From assembly GCA_934364805.1 (NCBI GenBank), contig CAKRMH010000001.1:62001-126000 (forward strand): DNA of 64,000 nucleotides, in the 5' to 3' direction. The notes under the pieces were generated by a model. It did no database searches. It had not been told where the DNA came from and saw only the letters and a program-made list of their open reading frames with translations. This stretch comes from an uncultured Lachnospiraceae bacterium (GTDB lineage Bacteria > Bacillota > Clostridia > Lachnospirales > Lachnospiraceae). The position numbers and the translations under genes were made by a program. The first letter of the stretch is position 1; each line of letters starts with the position of its first letter. Shown piece after piece: positions 8,583 through 16,935 of the stretch.

Positions 8583-9582
8583 GAGATTTTGTATCTTCCC
8601 ATCCAAGACAAGGATCTGTGATGGATTTACCGTATACATGATTTCCGATTGGCTGGCTGCCTTCTTCAATGTAACTTTCGATCATGAGACCTTTTACGAG
8701 GGTATGGATATCGGAAGATAACTTACGGTTATGCATAACCTCTTTTGCGATACGGATCTGTTCTTTGAATTTCTTTCCGGAGTTTGAGTGGTTGCAGTCG
8801 ATGATTGCAGCTGGATTGATCAGATCCATTTTTTCGTACATATCATGCAGACGGATCAGATCTTCATAATGGTAATTCTGGGTTGTATTTCCATGTTTGC
8901 TGACAGCACCACGTAAAACAACATGTGTCAGTGGGTTACCAGGAGTCTCAACTTCAAAACCACGATATACGAAATGATGTGGATGCTGGGCTGCATAAAC
9001 AGAATTTAACATAACGGAAAAATCACCGCTTGTAGGGTTCTTCATTCCGGAAGCAACATCAAAGCCACTTACCGTAAGACGGTGCTGCTGATCCTCTACA
9101 GAACGTGCACCGATGGCAACGTAAGAGAGAAGATCTTCTACGTATCCCCAGTTTTCCGGATAGAGCATTTCATCTGCACAGGTCAGTCCGCTTTCTTCGA
9201 TCGCACGGATGTGCATCTTACGCATTGCAATCAGTCCTTCGATCATGTCCGGTGCTTTTTCAGGATCTGGCTGGGAAGCGATACCTTTATAGCCTTCACC
9301 GGTAGTACGTGGTTTGTTGGTATATACACGAGGTACGATGACAAGCTGATCTTTAACATCTTCCTGGATTTTAGTCAGGCGGCTGACATAATCGCAGACA
9401 GAATCTTCTTTATCAGCGGAACATGGTCCGATGATCAGGAGAAAACGATCATCCTTTCCAGTGATAATATCTGAGATGATCTGATCTCTCTCTTTTTTTA
9501 ATGCGGCAAGCTCTGGTGAAAGTGGAAAACGTTCCTTGATTTCAGAAGGGCTTGGCAGTTTGTTTAAAAATGTGAAACTCAT
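8551..9582 (-). CDS. aroF: 3-deoxy-7-phosphoheptulonate synthase (DAHP synthase)
   Basis: This is a class I DAHP synthase of the AroF/AroG/AroH type (343 residues). It condenses phosphoenolpyruvate and erythrose 4-phosphate in the first step of aromatic amino acid synthesis. Recognisable elements are the GPCSADKEDS motif near residue 53, PRVYTNKPRTTGEGYKG near 85, and the C-terminal IDCNHSNSGKK and SITDPCLGWEDT segments. The gene is complete at both ends. Its last 32 bases overlap the broken end of the xerD-like gene on the other strand. It has its own promoter. A trp-type leader was not seen, so regulation may be by feedback inhibition, as is usual in the family. Confidence 0.96.
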   Translation of the reverse strand: MSFTFLNKLPSPSEIKERFPLSPELAALKKERDQIISDIITGKDDRFLLIIGPCSADKEDSVCDYVSRLTKIQEDVKDQLVIVPRVYTNKPRTTGEGYKGIASQPDPEKAPDMIEGLIAMRKMHIRAIEESGLTCADEMLYPENWGYVEDLLSYVAIGARSVEDQQHRLTVSGFDVASGMKNPTSGDFSVMLNSVYAAQHPHHFVYRGFEVETPGNPLTHVVLRGAVSKHGNTTQNYHYEDLIRLHDMYEKMDLINPAAIIDCNHSNSGKKFKEQIRIAKEVMHNRKLSSDIHTLVKGLMIESYIEEGSQPIGNHVYGKSITDPCLGWEDTKSLIYDIAEMNA

Positions 9583-9616
9583 AGCTTACTCCTTATCCTA
9601 ATTGTACTTAGTTGCT

Positions 9617-9645
9617 ATCTTAATCGACTTTAGAAAGATTGTCAA
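9617..9645 (-). promoter_or_regulatory. Putative promoter for the DAHP synthase gene
   Basis: On the minus strand, TTGACA, a 17-base spacer and TAAGAT lie about 35-60 bases upstream of the DAHP synthase start codon. No terminator-antiterminator leader is visible between this promoter and the gene. Confidence 0.6.
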
Positions 9646-9702
9646 ATTTATAACATTTATAGATAATATAAAAAAACATTATATAACACTGATGTTCGAA
9701 GG

Positions 9703-9731
9703 TTGACTTTTTTAAAAGCTTTTGTTACACT
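9703..9731 (+). promoter_or_regulatory. Putative promoter for tRNA-Arg
   Basis: TTGACT, a 17-base spacer and TACACT are placed so that transcription would begin a few bases before the tRNA 5' end. Confidence 0.6.
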
Positions 9732-9744
9732 AAACAAGTTAGCG

Positions 9745-9816
9745 GCAGCCGTAGTATAATGGATAGAACACAGGACTCCGACTCCTGGGATGCGGGTTCG
9801 ATTCCCGCCGGGTGCA
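9745..9816 (+). tRNA. tRNA-Arg (anticodon CCG)
   Basis: The cloverleaf reads as follows: acceptor GCAGCCG with CGGGTGC, anticodon stem CAGGA/TCCTG with loop CTCCGAC (anticodon CCG, reading CGG), a four-base variable region, T-arm GCGGG-TTCGATT-CCCGC and discriminator A. CCA is not encoded. Acceptor pair 4-69 is a G-G mismatch, and the D-stem is imperfect. The gene is a single-tRNA unit with its own promoter and terminator. Confidence 0.9.
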
Positions 9817-9825
9817 TTTAAGTAG

Positions 9826-9876
9826 ATGGCAAAACATTGAAACTTCTGGGATAGTAGGTGTTTTGCCATGTTTTTT
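9826..9876 (+). terminator. Terminator after tRNA-Arg
   Basis: ATGGCAAAACA pairs with TGTTTTGCCAT across a 22-base loop, and six T residues follow after one G. Confidence 0.8.
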
Positions 9877-9935
9877 GTATTTGGCAGATATAGATTCATT
9901 ATTTGTAGAAGACAGGTCAAATGAAGGAGGAAATT

Positions 9936-11027
9936 ATGCAGTCATTGACAGATAAAATAAAAAAATTACTTGGTGAAGATAATTATGATAAATTCGTTGC
10001 TTTCTGGGAGAAGAATAAACGCTATGTTGCAGCAGTGGTTCTGCTGGTTATTGTAGTGGTGATCCTTGCTAAATTCGTAAATACTTCCGGCAATAAGAAA
10101 GCTGGAGATACAGAGGCGACAGAAGCAGACGTTGCGTCAACGTTTGAACTGGATTCCGAATTTGAGGAAGACTCCAATGAAGAACTCAGTACACTGATCA
10201 GCAATTATCTGACCGCTTATGCAGCAGATGACCTTGATACACTTACAAAGCTTGCAGTTCCGATGTCGGATAATGAGAAGAGCTATATCGGAGTGTTCAG
10301 CCAGTATATTGAGGCATATCAGAATGTAAAATGCTATTCCAAAGCTGGATTATCCAAAGGATCTTATCTTGTATCAGTATCTTATGATCTGAAATTTTAC
10401 GGAGTGGACACCGTTGCTCCTGGATTGGAATTCTACTATGTAGAGACCAATGATGACGGAGATCTCTATATTAATAACTTATACAGCTCTTACAATCTTG
10501 GAAGAGGAGAGAATGAGTTAGATACGAATGTTTATTCTGTCATTTTGAAATATGAGCAGCAGGATGATGTTGTAGCTTTACAGAAACAGGTTGAGGATGC
10601 ATATAACGCTGCAGTAGCAGGGGATGCGAATCTTGCAACTATGCTGACATCAACAATTCCTACCGCTATGAGTCAGTGGGTATCTACTTTGGACACGGAA
10701 GATACACAGGATACGGAGGCTGGAACAGAGCAGACAACCGAACAGACCACGGAACAGGGAACCGAACAGCAGCCGGAGCAGAATTCAGAAAGCACCGAGC
10801 AGCAGCCGGAACAGCAACAGGAGACTCCGCAGGCAACAGCAGTACAGGTTATTGCAACAGATGTCAGTGTGCGTGAGACTCCGAGCGTAGATGGTGGATT
10901 TGTGGCAAAGGCTAATCAGGGTGAAACATATACCAGACTTGGAACAGACGGAGACTGGACACAGATTGATTATAATGGAACACCAGCTTACATCAAAACA
11001 GAGTTTGTTCAGGATGTTACAAACTAA
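9936..11027 (+). CDS. Membrane-anchored protein with C-terminal SH3-like domain
   Basis: This 363-residue protein has a short cytoplasmic N-terminus, one membrane helix (about residues 30-48) and a long outside part. The outside part has an acidic linker, a folded region of unknown family (about 80-250), a low-complexity Thr-Glu-Gln-Pro linker (about 260-305) and a C-terminal bacterial SH3 domain (about 306-363) with the DVSVRETPS and GDWTQIDYNG hallmarks. Such SH3 domains usually bind cell-wall peptides, so a role at the cell envelope is inferred. GGAGGAAATT precedes the ATG at 9936. The ATG at 9921 lies upstream of this site and has none of its own. The function is unknown. Confidence 0.82.
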   Translation: MQSLTDKIKKLLGEDNYDKFVAFWEKNKRYVAAVVLLVIVVVILAKFVNTSGNKKAGDTEATEADVASTFELDSEFEEDSNEELSTLISNYLTAYAADDLDTLTKLAVPMSDNEKSYIGVFSQYIEAYQNVKCYSKAGLSKGSYLVSVSYDLKFYGVDTVAPGLEFYYVETNDDGDLYINNLYSSYNLGRGENELDTNVYSVILKYEQQDDVVALQKQVEDAYNAAVAGDANLATMLTSTIPTAMSQWVSTLDTEDTQDTEAGTEQTTEQTTEQGTEQQPEQNSESTEQQPEQQQETPQATAVQVIATDVSVRETPSVDGGFVAKANQGETYTRLGTDGDWTQIDYNGTPAYIKTEFVQDVTN

Positions 11028-11059
11028 ATGCAAATAAAGTCAGGATACTCTGGCAGAAA

Positions 11060-11117
11060 GGAGCTGTCGCACTAAGACAACCACGATTTATCCCATGGTG
11101 CTTAGTCTGGCAGCTTC
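11060..11117 (+). repeat. Imperfect inverted repeat upstream of rluF
   Basis: The two arms share AGCTG-C-ACTAAG in opposite orientation (11060-11082 and 11096-11117), with several mismatches and a 13-base centre. No clear T-tract follows. It may be a terminator remnant, a processing hairpin or a leader structure for the rluF transcript. Confidence 0.5.
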
Positions 11118-11149
11118 TCTTAGTATAGAAAATGGAGAGGAAAGTCAGG

Positions 11150-11962
11150 ATGCAGGAGAATGGAATCCGGATTAATAAATATTTAAGTGAAGCAGGTGTC
11201 TGTTCAAGACGGGAAGCTGACCGTCAGATAGAACTTGGAAATGTTTCCATTGATGGAAAAACTGCAGAAACAGGTGCAAGAGTATTCGAAGGACAGACCG
11301 TATGTTATTGCGGAAAACCAGTATCCAAAGAGCAGGAAATGATCCTGCTTGCATTTCACAAGCCGGTTGGAATTGTCTGTACGGCAGAGAAACGCGAAAA
11401 AAATAATGTGATCGATTATCTGAAGTATCCGAAAAGAATTTATCCGGTGGGACGGCTGGACAAGGATTCGGAAGGCCTTCTTCTTATGACGAACAATGGA
11501 GAGATCGTAAATAAGATCATGCGGGCCGGAAACCGTCACGAAAAGGAATATCTTGTAACCGTAAACAAACCGGTGACAGACAGTTTTATACGGGGAATGG
11601 CAGGTGGAGTACCACTTGTAGAACTTGGTACGCAGACACGTAAATGTAAAGTTGAAAAGACGGGAAAGCGGCAGTTTCGGATCATACTGACACAGGGACT
11701 GAACCGGCAGATCCGCAGGATGTGTGAATATTTTGGATATCGTGTGGAGAAGCTGGTCAGAGTAAGGATTATGAACATTGAACTGGGAGACCTTCCGGTT
11801 GGAACATACCGTGATGTGACACCGGAAGAATATCAAAAGCTTCAGGAGTTGATACAGGATTCCTATAATGATCCGAGAACACGAACAACAACAGAGGGGA
11901 AAAAGGAACATGGAAAGCAATCAGAACGTAACAGATCAAAGCGATACAAGAAAAAGAATTGA
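11150..11962 (+). CDS. rluF: 23S rRNA pseudouridine synthase, RluF/RluB group
   Basis: This is a 270-residue pseudouridine synthase of the RsuA/RluB/RluE/RluF family. An N-terminal S4 RNA-binding domain (about residues 4-60, IRINKYLSEAGVCSRREAD) is followed by the catalytic domain with GRLDKDSEGLLLMTN. Asp104 is the expected catalytic residue. RQIRRMCEYFGY near the C-terminus is a signature of this branch. The ATG at 11150 has GGAGAGGAAA upstream. The ATG at 11132 has no site. The C-terminus is a basic, hydrophilic tail that overlaps the start of ligA by 53 bases, so the two genes are co-transcribed. The exact target uridine cannot be fixed from sequence; RluF of Escherichia coli modifies U2604. 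Confidence 0.87.
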   Translation: MQENGIRINKYLSEAGVCSRREADRQIELGNVSIDGKTAETGARVFEGQTVCYCGKPVSKEQEMILLAFHKPVGIVCTAEKREKNNVIDYLKYPKRIYPVGRLDKDSEGLLLMTNNGEIVNKIMRAGNRHEKEYLVTVNKPVTDSFIRGMAGGVPLVELGTQTRKCKVEKTGKRQFRIILTQGLNRQIRRMCEYFGYRVEKLVRVRIMNIELGDLPVGTYRDVTPEEYQKLQELIQDSYNDPRTRTTTEGKKEHGKQSERNRSKRYKKKN

Positions 11963-13901
11963 ACAACTGGTAGCTGCACTGAATCAGGCATCTCAGGCAT
12001 ACTATAATGGTCAGGATGAGATCATGTCAAACTATGAATGGGACCAGATGTTTGATGAACTGCAGATGCTTGAAAAAGAGACTGGATACGTAATGTCAGA
12101 AAGTCCGACACAGAACGCCGGATACGAAGAGGCGGGTGGAGAAAAAGAAGCCCACGAATATCCGGCACTTTCTCTGGCTAAGACTAAACAGGTATCAGAA
12201 CTTCAGAAATGGGCAGAAGATAAGCCAATATGGCTCTCCTGGAAACTGGATGGTCTGACACTTGTGCTGACATACGATGACGGAAAGCTTATCAAGATCC
12301 TGACAAGAGGAAATGGAACGGTTGGAACGAATATTACATTTTTGAAAAATGCGATCAAAGGCTTCCCATTAAAAATTGATTATAAGGGGCATATGGTTGT
12401 CCGTGGAGAAGCGACGATTTCCTATACGGATTTTGCACAGATTAATGATATGATCGAAGATGACGATGAAAAATATGCGAATCCAAGAAACCTCGCTTCC
12501 GGAACACTGAATCTGGAAGATCCGAATGAAGTCAGGGCAAGACATGTACATTTTAATGCGTTTACACTGGTGCACATTGATGATGAGATCGTCTCCTGGG
12601 GAGAACGGATGGACTTTTTAAAGAAAATGAAGTTTACAGTGGTCGACCATGAGGCAGCAACAGCAGATACGCTTCCTGAACTTGTAGAAAAATGGACGAG
12701 GCGGGTGGAAAGTGGAGAGATGGATATCCCGGTGGATGGGCTTGTGATCTGCTATGATGATACAGCGTATGCTGCGACCGGAAGTGTTACCGGGCATCAT
12801 GCAACCCGTGCCGGATATGCGTTTAAATGGCAGGATGAATCGGTAGAGACAAAGCTTCGTTATATCGAATGGTCCTGTGCGGTATCAACGATTTCTCCGG
12901 TTGCAGTGTTTGAACCCGTGCAGATTGAGGGTACGACTGTATCACGTGCGTCGCTTTGCAATCTGAGCGAGATTGAGCGGCTTGGAGTGGGAAAGGAATG
13001 TACGTTAGAGGTTATTAAGGCAAATAAGATTATTCCAAAATGCATTGGTGTGAAGGATGCAAAAGGTGAGGTGGAGATCCCACAGGAATGTCCGGTCTGC
13101 CATGCAAAGACAAGCATTCATGTCAGCTTAAACAGTGGAACCAAAACACTCCACTGTACGAATCCAGACTGTACAGCAAAACACGTGAGAAAATTTACCC
13201 GTTTTGTCAGCAAAAATGCCATGGACATCGATGGACTTTCTGCACAAACAATGGTAAAGTTTATGAATGATGGTTATATTCTGGATTTTGCAGATCTGTA
13301 TCATCTCAACCGGCATTTTGATGAAATCCGTCAGAAAGACGGCTTCGGAGAAAAGTCGGTAGAGAATATGCAGCAGGCAATTGAAAAAAGCCGTGATGTG
13401 AATCCGGTGAATTTTATTTATGCACTCTGTATTCCAATGATCGGAACAGATGCGGCAAAGAAGATTATTCATACGCTTGGGTTTGATGAGTTTTACCGGA
13501 GGATGCGGGAAGGGAACGGATTTGAGGACATTGAGGGAATCGGTCTTGAGAAATCCAATTCGATTCTTAAGTGGTATGAGAATCCAAAAAACAGGGAAAC
13601 ATTGGAAAAAATACTTCTAGAGATCAGACTGGAGAAGACGATACAGCACAATCAGGAAAATGGATCATGTAAAGGAATTACGTTTGTAATTACAGGGGAT
13701 GTACATCATTATAAGAACCGGGATGAATTTAAAGCATATGTGGAAGCACAAGGCGGAAAAGTTGCAGGTTCTGTTTCGAAAAAAACCGGATATCTGGTGA
13801 ATAATGATGTGGAATCGACATCTTCGAAGAACCGAAAAGCCAAGGAACTTGGCGTACCGATCATATCGGAAGATCAGTTCCTTGAATTGTTCGGGGAATA
13901 A
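11910..13901 (+). CDS. ligA: NAD-dependent DNA ligase
   Basis: This 663-residue protein is full length for LigA, which seals nicks during replication and repair using NAD. The adenylation motif WKLDG places the AMP-accepting lysine at 112. An oligonucleotide-binding domain follows. The zinc site is formed by Cys394, Cys397, Cys416 and Cys421, and the helix-hairpin-helix region by residues 430-580. A C-terminal BRCT domain starts near 590 (KGITFVITGDVHHYKNRDEF). The preferred start at 11910 has AGGGGAAAAAGGA upstream. An upstream in-frame ATG would lengthen the overlap with rluF and lacks a site. The protein is divergent in its N-terminal domain compared with well-known LigA proteins, but all key motifs are present. 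Confidence 0.95.
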   Translation: MESNQNVTDQSDTRKRIEQLVAALNQASQAYYNGQDEIMSNYEWDQMFDELQMLEKETGYVMSESPTQNAGYEEAGGEKEAHEYPALSLAKTKQVSELQKWAEDKPIWLSWKLDGLTLVLTYDDGKLIKILTRGNGTVGTNITFLKNAIKGFPLKIDYKGHMVVRGEATISYTDFAQINDMIEDDDEKYANPRNLASGTLNLEDPNEVRARHVHFNAFTLVHIDDEIVSWGERMDFLKKMKFTVVDHEAATADTLPELVEKWTRRVESGEMDIPVDGLVICYDDTAYAATGSVTGHHATRAGYAFKWQDESVETKLRYIEWSCAVSTISPVAVFEPVQIEGTTVSRASLCNLSEIERLGVGKECTLEVIKANKIIPKCIGVKDAKGEVEIPQECPVCHAKTSIHVSLNSGTKTLHCTNPDCTAKHVRKFTRFVSKNAMDIDGLSAQTMVKFMNDGYILDFADLYHLNRHFDEIRQKDGFGEKSVENMQQAIEKSRDVNPVNFIYALCIPMIGTDAAKKIIHTLGFDEFYRRMREGNGFEDIEGIGLEKSNSILKWYENPKNRETLEKILLEIRLEKTIQHNQENGSCKGITFVITGDVHHYKNRDEFKAYVEAQGGKVAGSVSKKTGYLVNNDVESTSSKNRKAKELGVPIISEDQFLELFGE

Positions 13902-13915
13902 ATGGAGGAACAAAA

Positions 13916-14848
13916 ATGCCAATCAGAACACAAAGTGATCTCCCGGCCAAGGAGATTCTGGAACATGAAAATATATTTGTAATGGATGAGAGCAGGGCAT
14001 CGCATCAGGATATTCGACCGATCAGCATTGCAATCGTGAATCTGATGCCGCTTAAGGAGGATACAGAACTTCAGATTTTGCGTTCTCTTTCCAATTCACC
14101 ATTGCAGGTGGATGTATCCTTTGTGGCGCTTTCGTCGCATGAATCTACACATACATCACTCAGTCATCTGAATAAATTTTATGTAACATTTGAGGACATC
14201 CGTTATCAGAATTTTGACGGATTGATCATCACCGGAGCACCGGTGGAGCAGATGGAATATGAAGAGGTCGATTACTGGGAAGAGATCTGTTCGATCATGG
14301 AATGGTCTAAAACACATGTAACATCGACGCTGCATCTTTGCTGGGGCGCACAGGCCGGACTTTATTACCATTATGGAATTCCGAAACATATGCTGGAAAA
14401 GAAGATGTTTGGAGTATATAAGCATCATGTGATGAACCGTAAGATCCCGCTTGTCAGAGGATTTGATGATTATTTCTGGGCACCACATTCCAGACACACC
14501 GAAGTGCGGAAAGAAGATATTGAGAAGATGGAAGATCTGACAATCCTTGCAGAATCAGAAGAAGCAGGAGTGTTTCTTGTGATCGCTCAAGACGGAAGAC
14601 AGATATTTGTTATGGGGCATCCAGAGTATGATCGTTATACTTTACATAATGAGTATAAAAGAGACAAGGAAAAAGGACTTCCGATCGAGATGCCGGTAAA
14701 TTATTATCCGGACAATGATGACACCAGACGTCCGAACCTTCAATGGCGTTCCCACGGAAATATTCTCTACTCCAACTGGCTTAACTATTATGTATACCAG
14801 CAGACACCATATGCGTTTATCAATACGGCTGAGATTATTGGAAAATAA
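13916..14848 (+). CDS. metA: Homoserine O-acetyltransferase (MetA family)
   Basis: MetA activates the hydroxyl of homoserine in methionine synthesis. Catalytic Cys142 sits in HLCWGAQAG, and the family motifs NLMPLK and WAPHSRH are present. Residue 111 follows GAPV and is Glu. In characterised MetA enzymes Glu111 goes with acetyl-CoA use and Gly111 with succinyl-CoA use, so the expected product is O-acetylhomoserine. That is the substrate of MetY, which is encoded about 21 kb downstream. The gene follows ligA by 14 bases and is probably transcribed with it. No S-box riboswitch fits in that gap. A bidirectional terminator follows the stop. The length (310) is normal. Confidence 0.93.
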   Translation: MPIRTQSDLPAKEILEHENIFVMDESRASHQDIRPISIAIVNLMPLKEDTELQILRSLSNSPLQVDVSFVALSSHESTHTSLSHLNKFYVTFEDIRYQNFDGLIITGAPVEQMEYEEVDYWEEICSIMEWSKTHVTSTLHLCWGAQAGLYYHYGIPKHMLEKKMFGVYKHHVMNRKIPLVRGFDDYFWAPHSRHTEVRKEDIEKMEDLTILAESEEAGVFLVIAQDGRQIFVMGHPEYDRYTLHNEYKRDKEKGLPIEMPVNYYPDNDDTRRPNLQWRSHGNILYSNWLNYYVYQQTPYAFINTAEIIGK

Positions 14849-14858
14849 GAGGATGTAT

Positions 14859-14894
14859 AAAATGCCCTCTGTCAGACATGACAGGGGGCATTTT
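14859..14894. terminator. Bidirectional terminator between metA and the lipoprotein gene
   Basis: AAATGCCCTCTGTCA and TGACAGGGGGCATTT form a 15-pair stem with one G-T pair. A-rich and T-rich flanks let it serve both convergent genes. Confidence 0.85.
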
Positions 14895-14916
14895 GTATGG
14901 GAAAGATGTTTGGCTT

Positions 14917-15882
14917 TTATTTTGTTGCTTTTATAAAGTCAGCCATCATATTTTCACCATAACATTCTTCGAGAGTTTCGTAAGTGTTAGGCATATAGCG
15001 CACAGAAAACTCGCTGACATAATCGTAATATTCGTTGGACTCTTTTTTGACACCGGAACATTCGAAAACGTATGCAGATACGGAATAATCTTTAAATTTC
15101 CATCCGATGCAGTATGATACAACATTTACATTGTTGTCGTTCGTTTCCGGATGCTTTAATTTCTCCAGACAGTCACTTACCGTTGTATCGTCACCTTTAT
15201 AGAACCATATATAGTTTGGCGCACCGAATTCATCATATAATTCGCGGATGCAGACATCTTGTTTTTTCTCAAGATTGAGTGCGTTCTTTTTCTTAAGTCC
15301 TTCCTCATCGGTAAGTCCAAAGGTGTCATAATCCGGATATTTTTCTTCAATATACCACAGACCCTGATCAAGAGCTTCTTTTAAGGTACGCTCGGTTTCG
15401 CCCTCTTTGTTATAGTAGAGAGCGTGGACCTGGGTACCATTTGTTGTTGAAGTAGTGTCTTCTGTATATAACGGTTCAATTGATTCGCGGGAATCGGATT
15501 TGGTGTCTTCTGCAATTTTTTGAGAGAAAGGCTCTGTTAAGAATCCACCCTCCTCTGATTTTTCACCAGAACTTACCTGATAGTTCATAAGATTATTAAG
15601 GTCGATCGGCAGTGTCTGCCGGTCTGAAAACAGCTGCGCATTTCCTGAATCTGGAAGTACGTCATCGGAAGAGGTCTCCATATTCAGAATCAGTGACAGG
15701 TTTCTGTCATCATCCTTTGATTCAGTTTCTTCAGATTCGGATTCTTCGGCCTGATCTTTGCCAGAACTAACGGTTTCTTTTGCGGAATCTTTCGGTGTGG
15801 CTGTTTTTCCTGAATTGCCACAGCCTGCCAGACCAAGGGTTAATGTGATACACAGCAGTGTGCATAATAATTTTCTTTTCAT
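14917..15882 (-). CDS. Predicted lipoprotein of unknown function
   Basis: This 321-residue protein begins with a lipoprotein signal. The lipobox LAGC puts the lipid-carrying cysteine at residue 21. An acidic, Ser/Glu-rich linker follows (about 24-65). The rest is a soluble domain, and I do not recognise its family. It contains two patches that resemble small alpha/beta repeats and few conserved catalytic-looking residues. The gene stands alone between metA and the asp23-nusB block, facing the other way. AAAAGGAGAATGTT precedes the start. It should sit on the outer face of the membrane. No function is proposed. Confidence 0.8.
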   Translation of the reverse strand: MKRKLLCTLLCITLTLGLAGCGNSGKTATPKDSAKETVSSGKDQAEESESEETESKDDDRNLSLILNMETSSDDVLPDSGNAQLFSDRQTLPIDLNNLMNYQVSSGEKSEEGGFLTEPFSQKIAEDTKSDSRESIEPLYTEDTTSTTNGTQVHALYYNKEGETERTLKEALDQGLWYIEEKYPDYDTFGLTDEEGLKKKNALNLEKKQDVCIRELYDEFGAPNYIWFYKGDDTTVSDCLEKLKHPETNDNNVNVVSYCIGWKFKDYSVSAYVFECSGVKKESNEYYDYVSEFSVRYMPNTYETLEECYGENMMADFIKATK

Positions 15883-15992
15883 AACATTCTCCTTTTCATA
15901 AAATATAGAATAAACTGTATATAATTATTTAAAAAAAAACAATAAGCCTTTGGTACTGGATAATTCCGTTGCGAAGAAATTGCAAAATATTG

Positions 15993-16021
15993 TTTCCAAA
16001 AAGATGATAGTCTGTTATAAT
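15993..16021 (+). promoter_or_regulatory. Putative promoter for the Asp23/Gls24 gene
   Basis: A consensus TATAAT lies 31 bases before the start codon. TTTCCA is 17 bases upstream of it as a weak -35 box. Confidence 0.5.
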
Positions 16022-16052
16022 AAATGAAGAAAATTACCGAGGAGGCATATAC

Positions 16053-16430
16053 ATGGCTGATAGTAGAAAGACTTTTAAGATAAAAGAAGATCATTTAGGC
16101 GAAGTTAAGATTGCAGACGAAGTAGTGGCTATCATTGCAGGACTTGCAGCAACAGAAGTAGAAGGCGTAAGTTCTATGGCTGGTAACATCACAAATGAGA
16201 TTGTCAGCAAGCTTGGAATGAAGAATCTCTCCAAGGGGATTTTTGTAGAAGTGCTTGACAATGAGGTAAAAGTAGACGTAGCGATTAATATTGCATACGG
16301 ATACAGTATTCCGGAAGTTTCCAAGAAAGTTCAGGATCGTGTCAAGAGCGCAATTGAGAATATGACAGGACTCAATGTTGCTGTTGTGAATGTACGTATT
16401 GCAACGGTCGACATGAGCAGTGATAAATAG
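16053..16430 (+). CDS. Asp23/Gls24 family envelope stress protein
   Basis: This 125-residue member of the Asp23/Gls24 (YqhY/YloU) family carries the usual GVSSMAG motif near residue 40, VAINIAYGYSIPEVSKKVQ in the middle, and the ending NVAVVNVRI. In Bacillus subtilis the paralogue YqhY lies just upstream of nusB and is linked to control of acetyl-CoA carboxylase and fatty acid supply. The same position next to nusB is seen here. AGGAGGCATATAC precedes the start. The protein has no signal peptide and should be cytoplasmic or membrane-associated through partners. Confidence 0.9.
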   Translation: MADSRKTFKIKEDHLGEVKIADEVVAIIAGLAATEVEGVSSMAGNITNEIVSKLGMKNLSKGIFVEVLDNEVKVDVAINIAYGYSIPEVSKKVQDRVKSAIENMTGLNVAVVNVRIATVDMSSDK

Positions 16431-16458
16431 TGCTTTTTTATTATCTGGAATTGTAGTA

Positions 16459-16495
16459 TAATTAAGGATGTCTTATAGACATCCTTAATTTTTTC
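16459..16495 (+). terminator. Terminator-like hairpin between asp23 and nusB
   Basis: ATTAAGGATGTC and GACATCCTTAAT form a 12-pair stem with a five-base loop, followed by a T run. A TATAAT at 16456-16461 overlaps the left arm, so a nusB transcript could start within or just after this hairpin. Confidence 0.75.
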
Positions 16496-16539
16496 GAATG
16501 CAATTCAGAGCTTATTTTATAGACAGAGAGGAATCAGTT

Positions 16540-16935
16540 ATGACCAGAAGAGAACAGAGAGAGAATGTATTTAAAATATTATTCCGTGCAGAATTTCATC
16601 CATCTGAGGAAATGAAAGACCAGATTTCCGGTATTTCGGATGAGATCGAGAATATGTCGGAGAAAGAACAGACATATATTACCGGTAAATGTGAAGATAT
16701 TCTTGGACATCTGACCGAGATTGACGATGCGATCAATGAAGTGACAAAGGGCTGGAAGACGACACGTATGGGCAAGGTGGATCTCAGCCTGATCCGTCTT
16801 GCAGTTTATGAGATCCGCTATGAAGAGGACATTCCGACAAAAGTAGCGATCAATGAAGCAATTGAGCTTGCAAAGAAATATGGAACCGATGAATCTCCTG
16901 CATTTATCAATGGCGTGCTGGCTAAATTTGCATGA
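16540..16935 (+). CDS. nusB: Transcription antitermination factor NusB
   Basis: NusB binds boxA RNA with NusE (ribosomal protein S10) and supports rRNA antitermination. The 131-residue all-helical protein starts MTRREQRENVFKILF and ends with the hallmark YEIRYEEDIPTKVAINEAIELAKKYG-type C-terminal region. The ATG at 16540 has AGAGAGGAA upstream. An in-frame ATG at 16498 would include the terminator-proximal leader and is unlikely. The stop overlaps the xseA start by four bases (ATGA), so xseA is translationally coupled. It heads a conserved block nusB-xseA-xseB-ispA-dxs-tlyA-nadK-argR-recN-spoIVB. Confidence 0.95.
   Translation: MTRREQRENVFKILFRAEFHPSEEMKDQISGISDEIENMSEKEQTYITGKCEDILGHLTEIDDAINEVTKGWKTTRMGKVDLSLIRLAVYEIRYEEDIPTKVAINEAIELAKKYGTDESPAFINGVLAKFA

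Noticed and set aside
9657..9920. Short minus-strand frame over the tRNA-Arg region
   Set aside because: It reads through the tRNA and its terminator. The GGNRTRIPG-type peptide is a known artefact of translated tRNA genes.
10735..10830. Tandem repeat in the SH3 protein gene as a possible mobile or CRISPR-like repeat
   Set aside because: It encodes a degenerate Thr-Glu-Gln linker in frame with the protein, with uneven units. It is a low-complexity coding repeat.
13902..13915. S-box before metA
   Set aside because: Only 14 bases separate ligA and metA, so no riboswitch fits.
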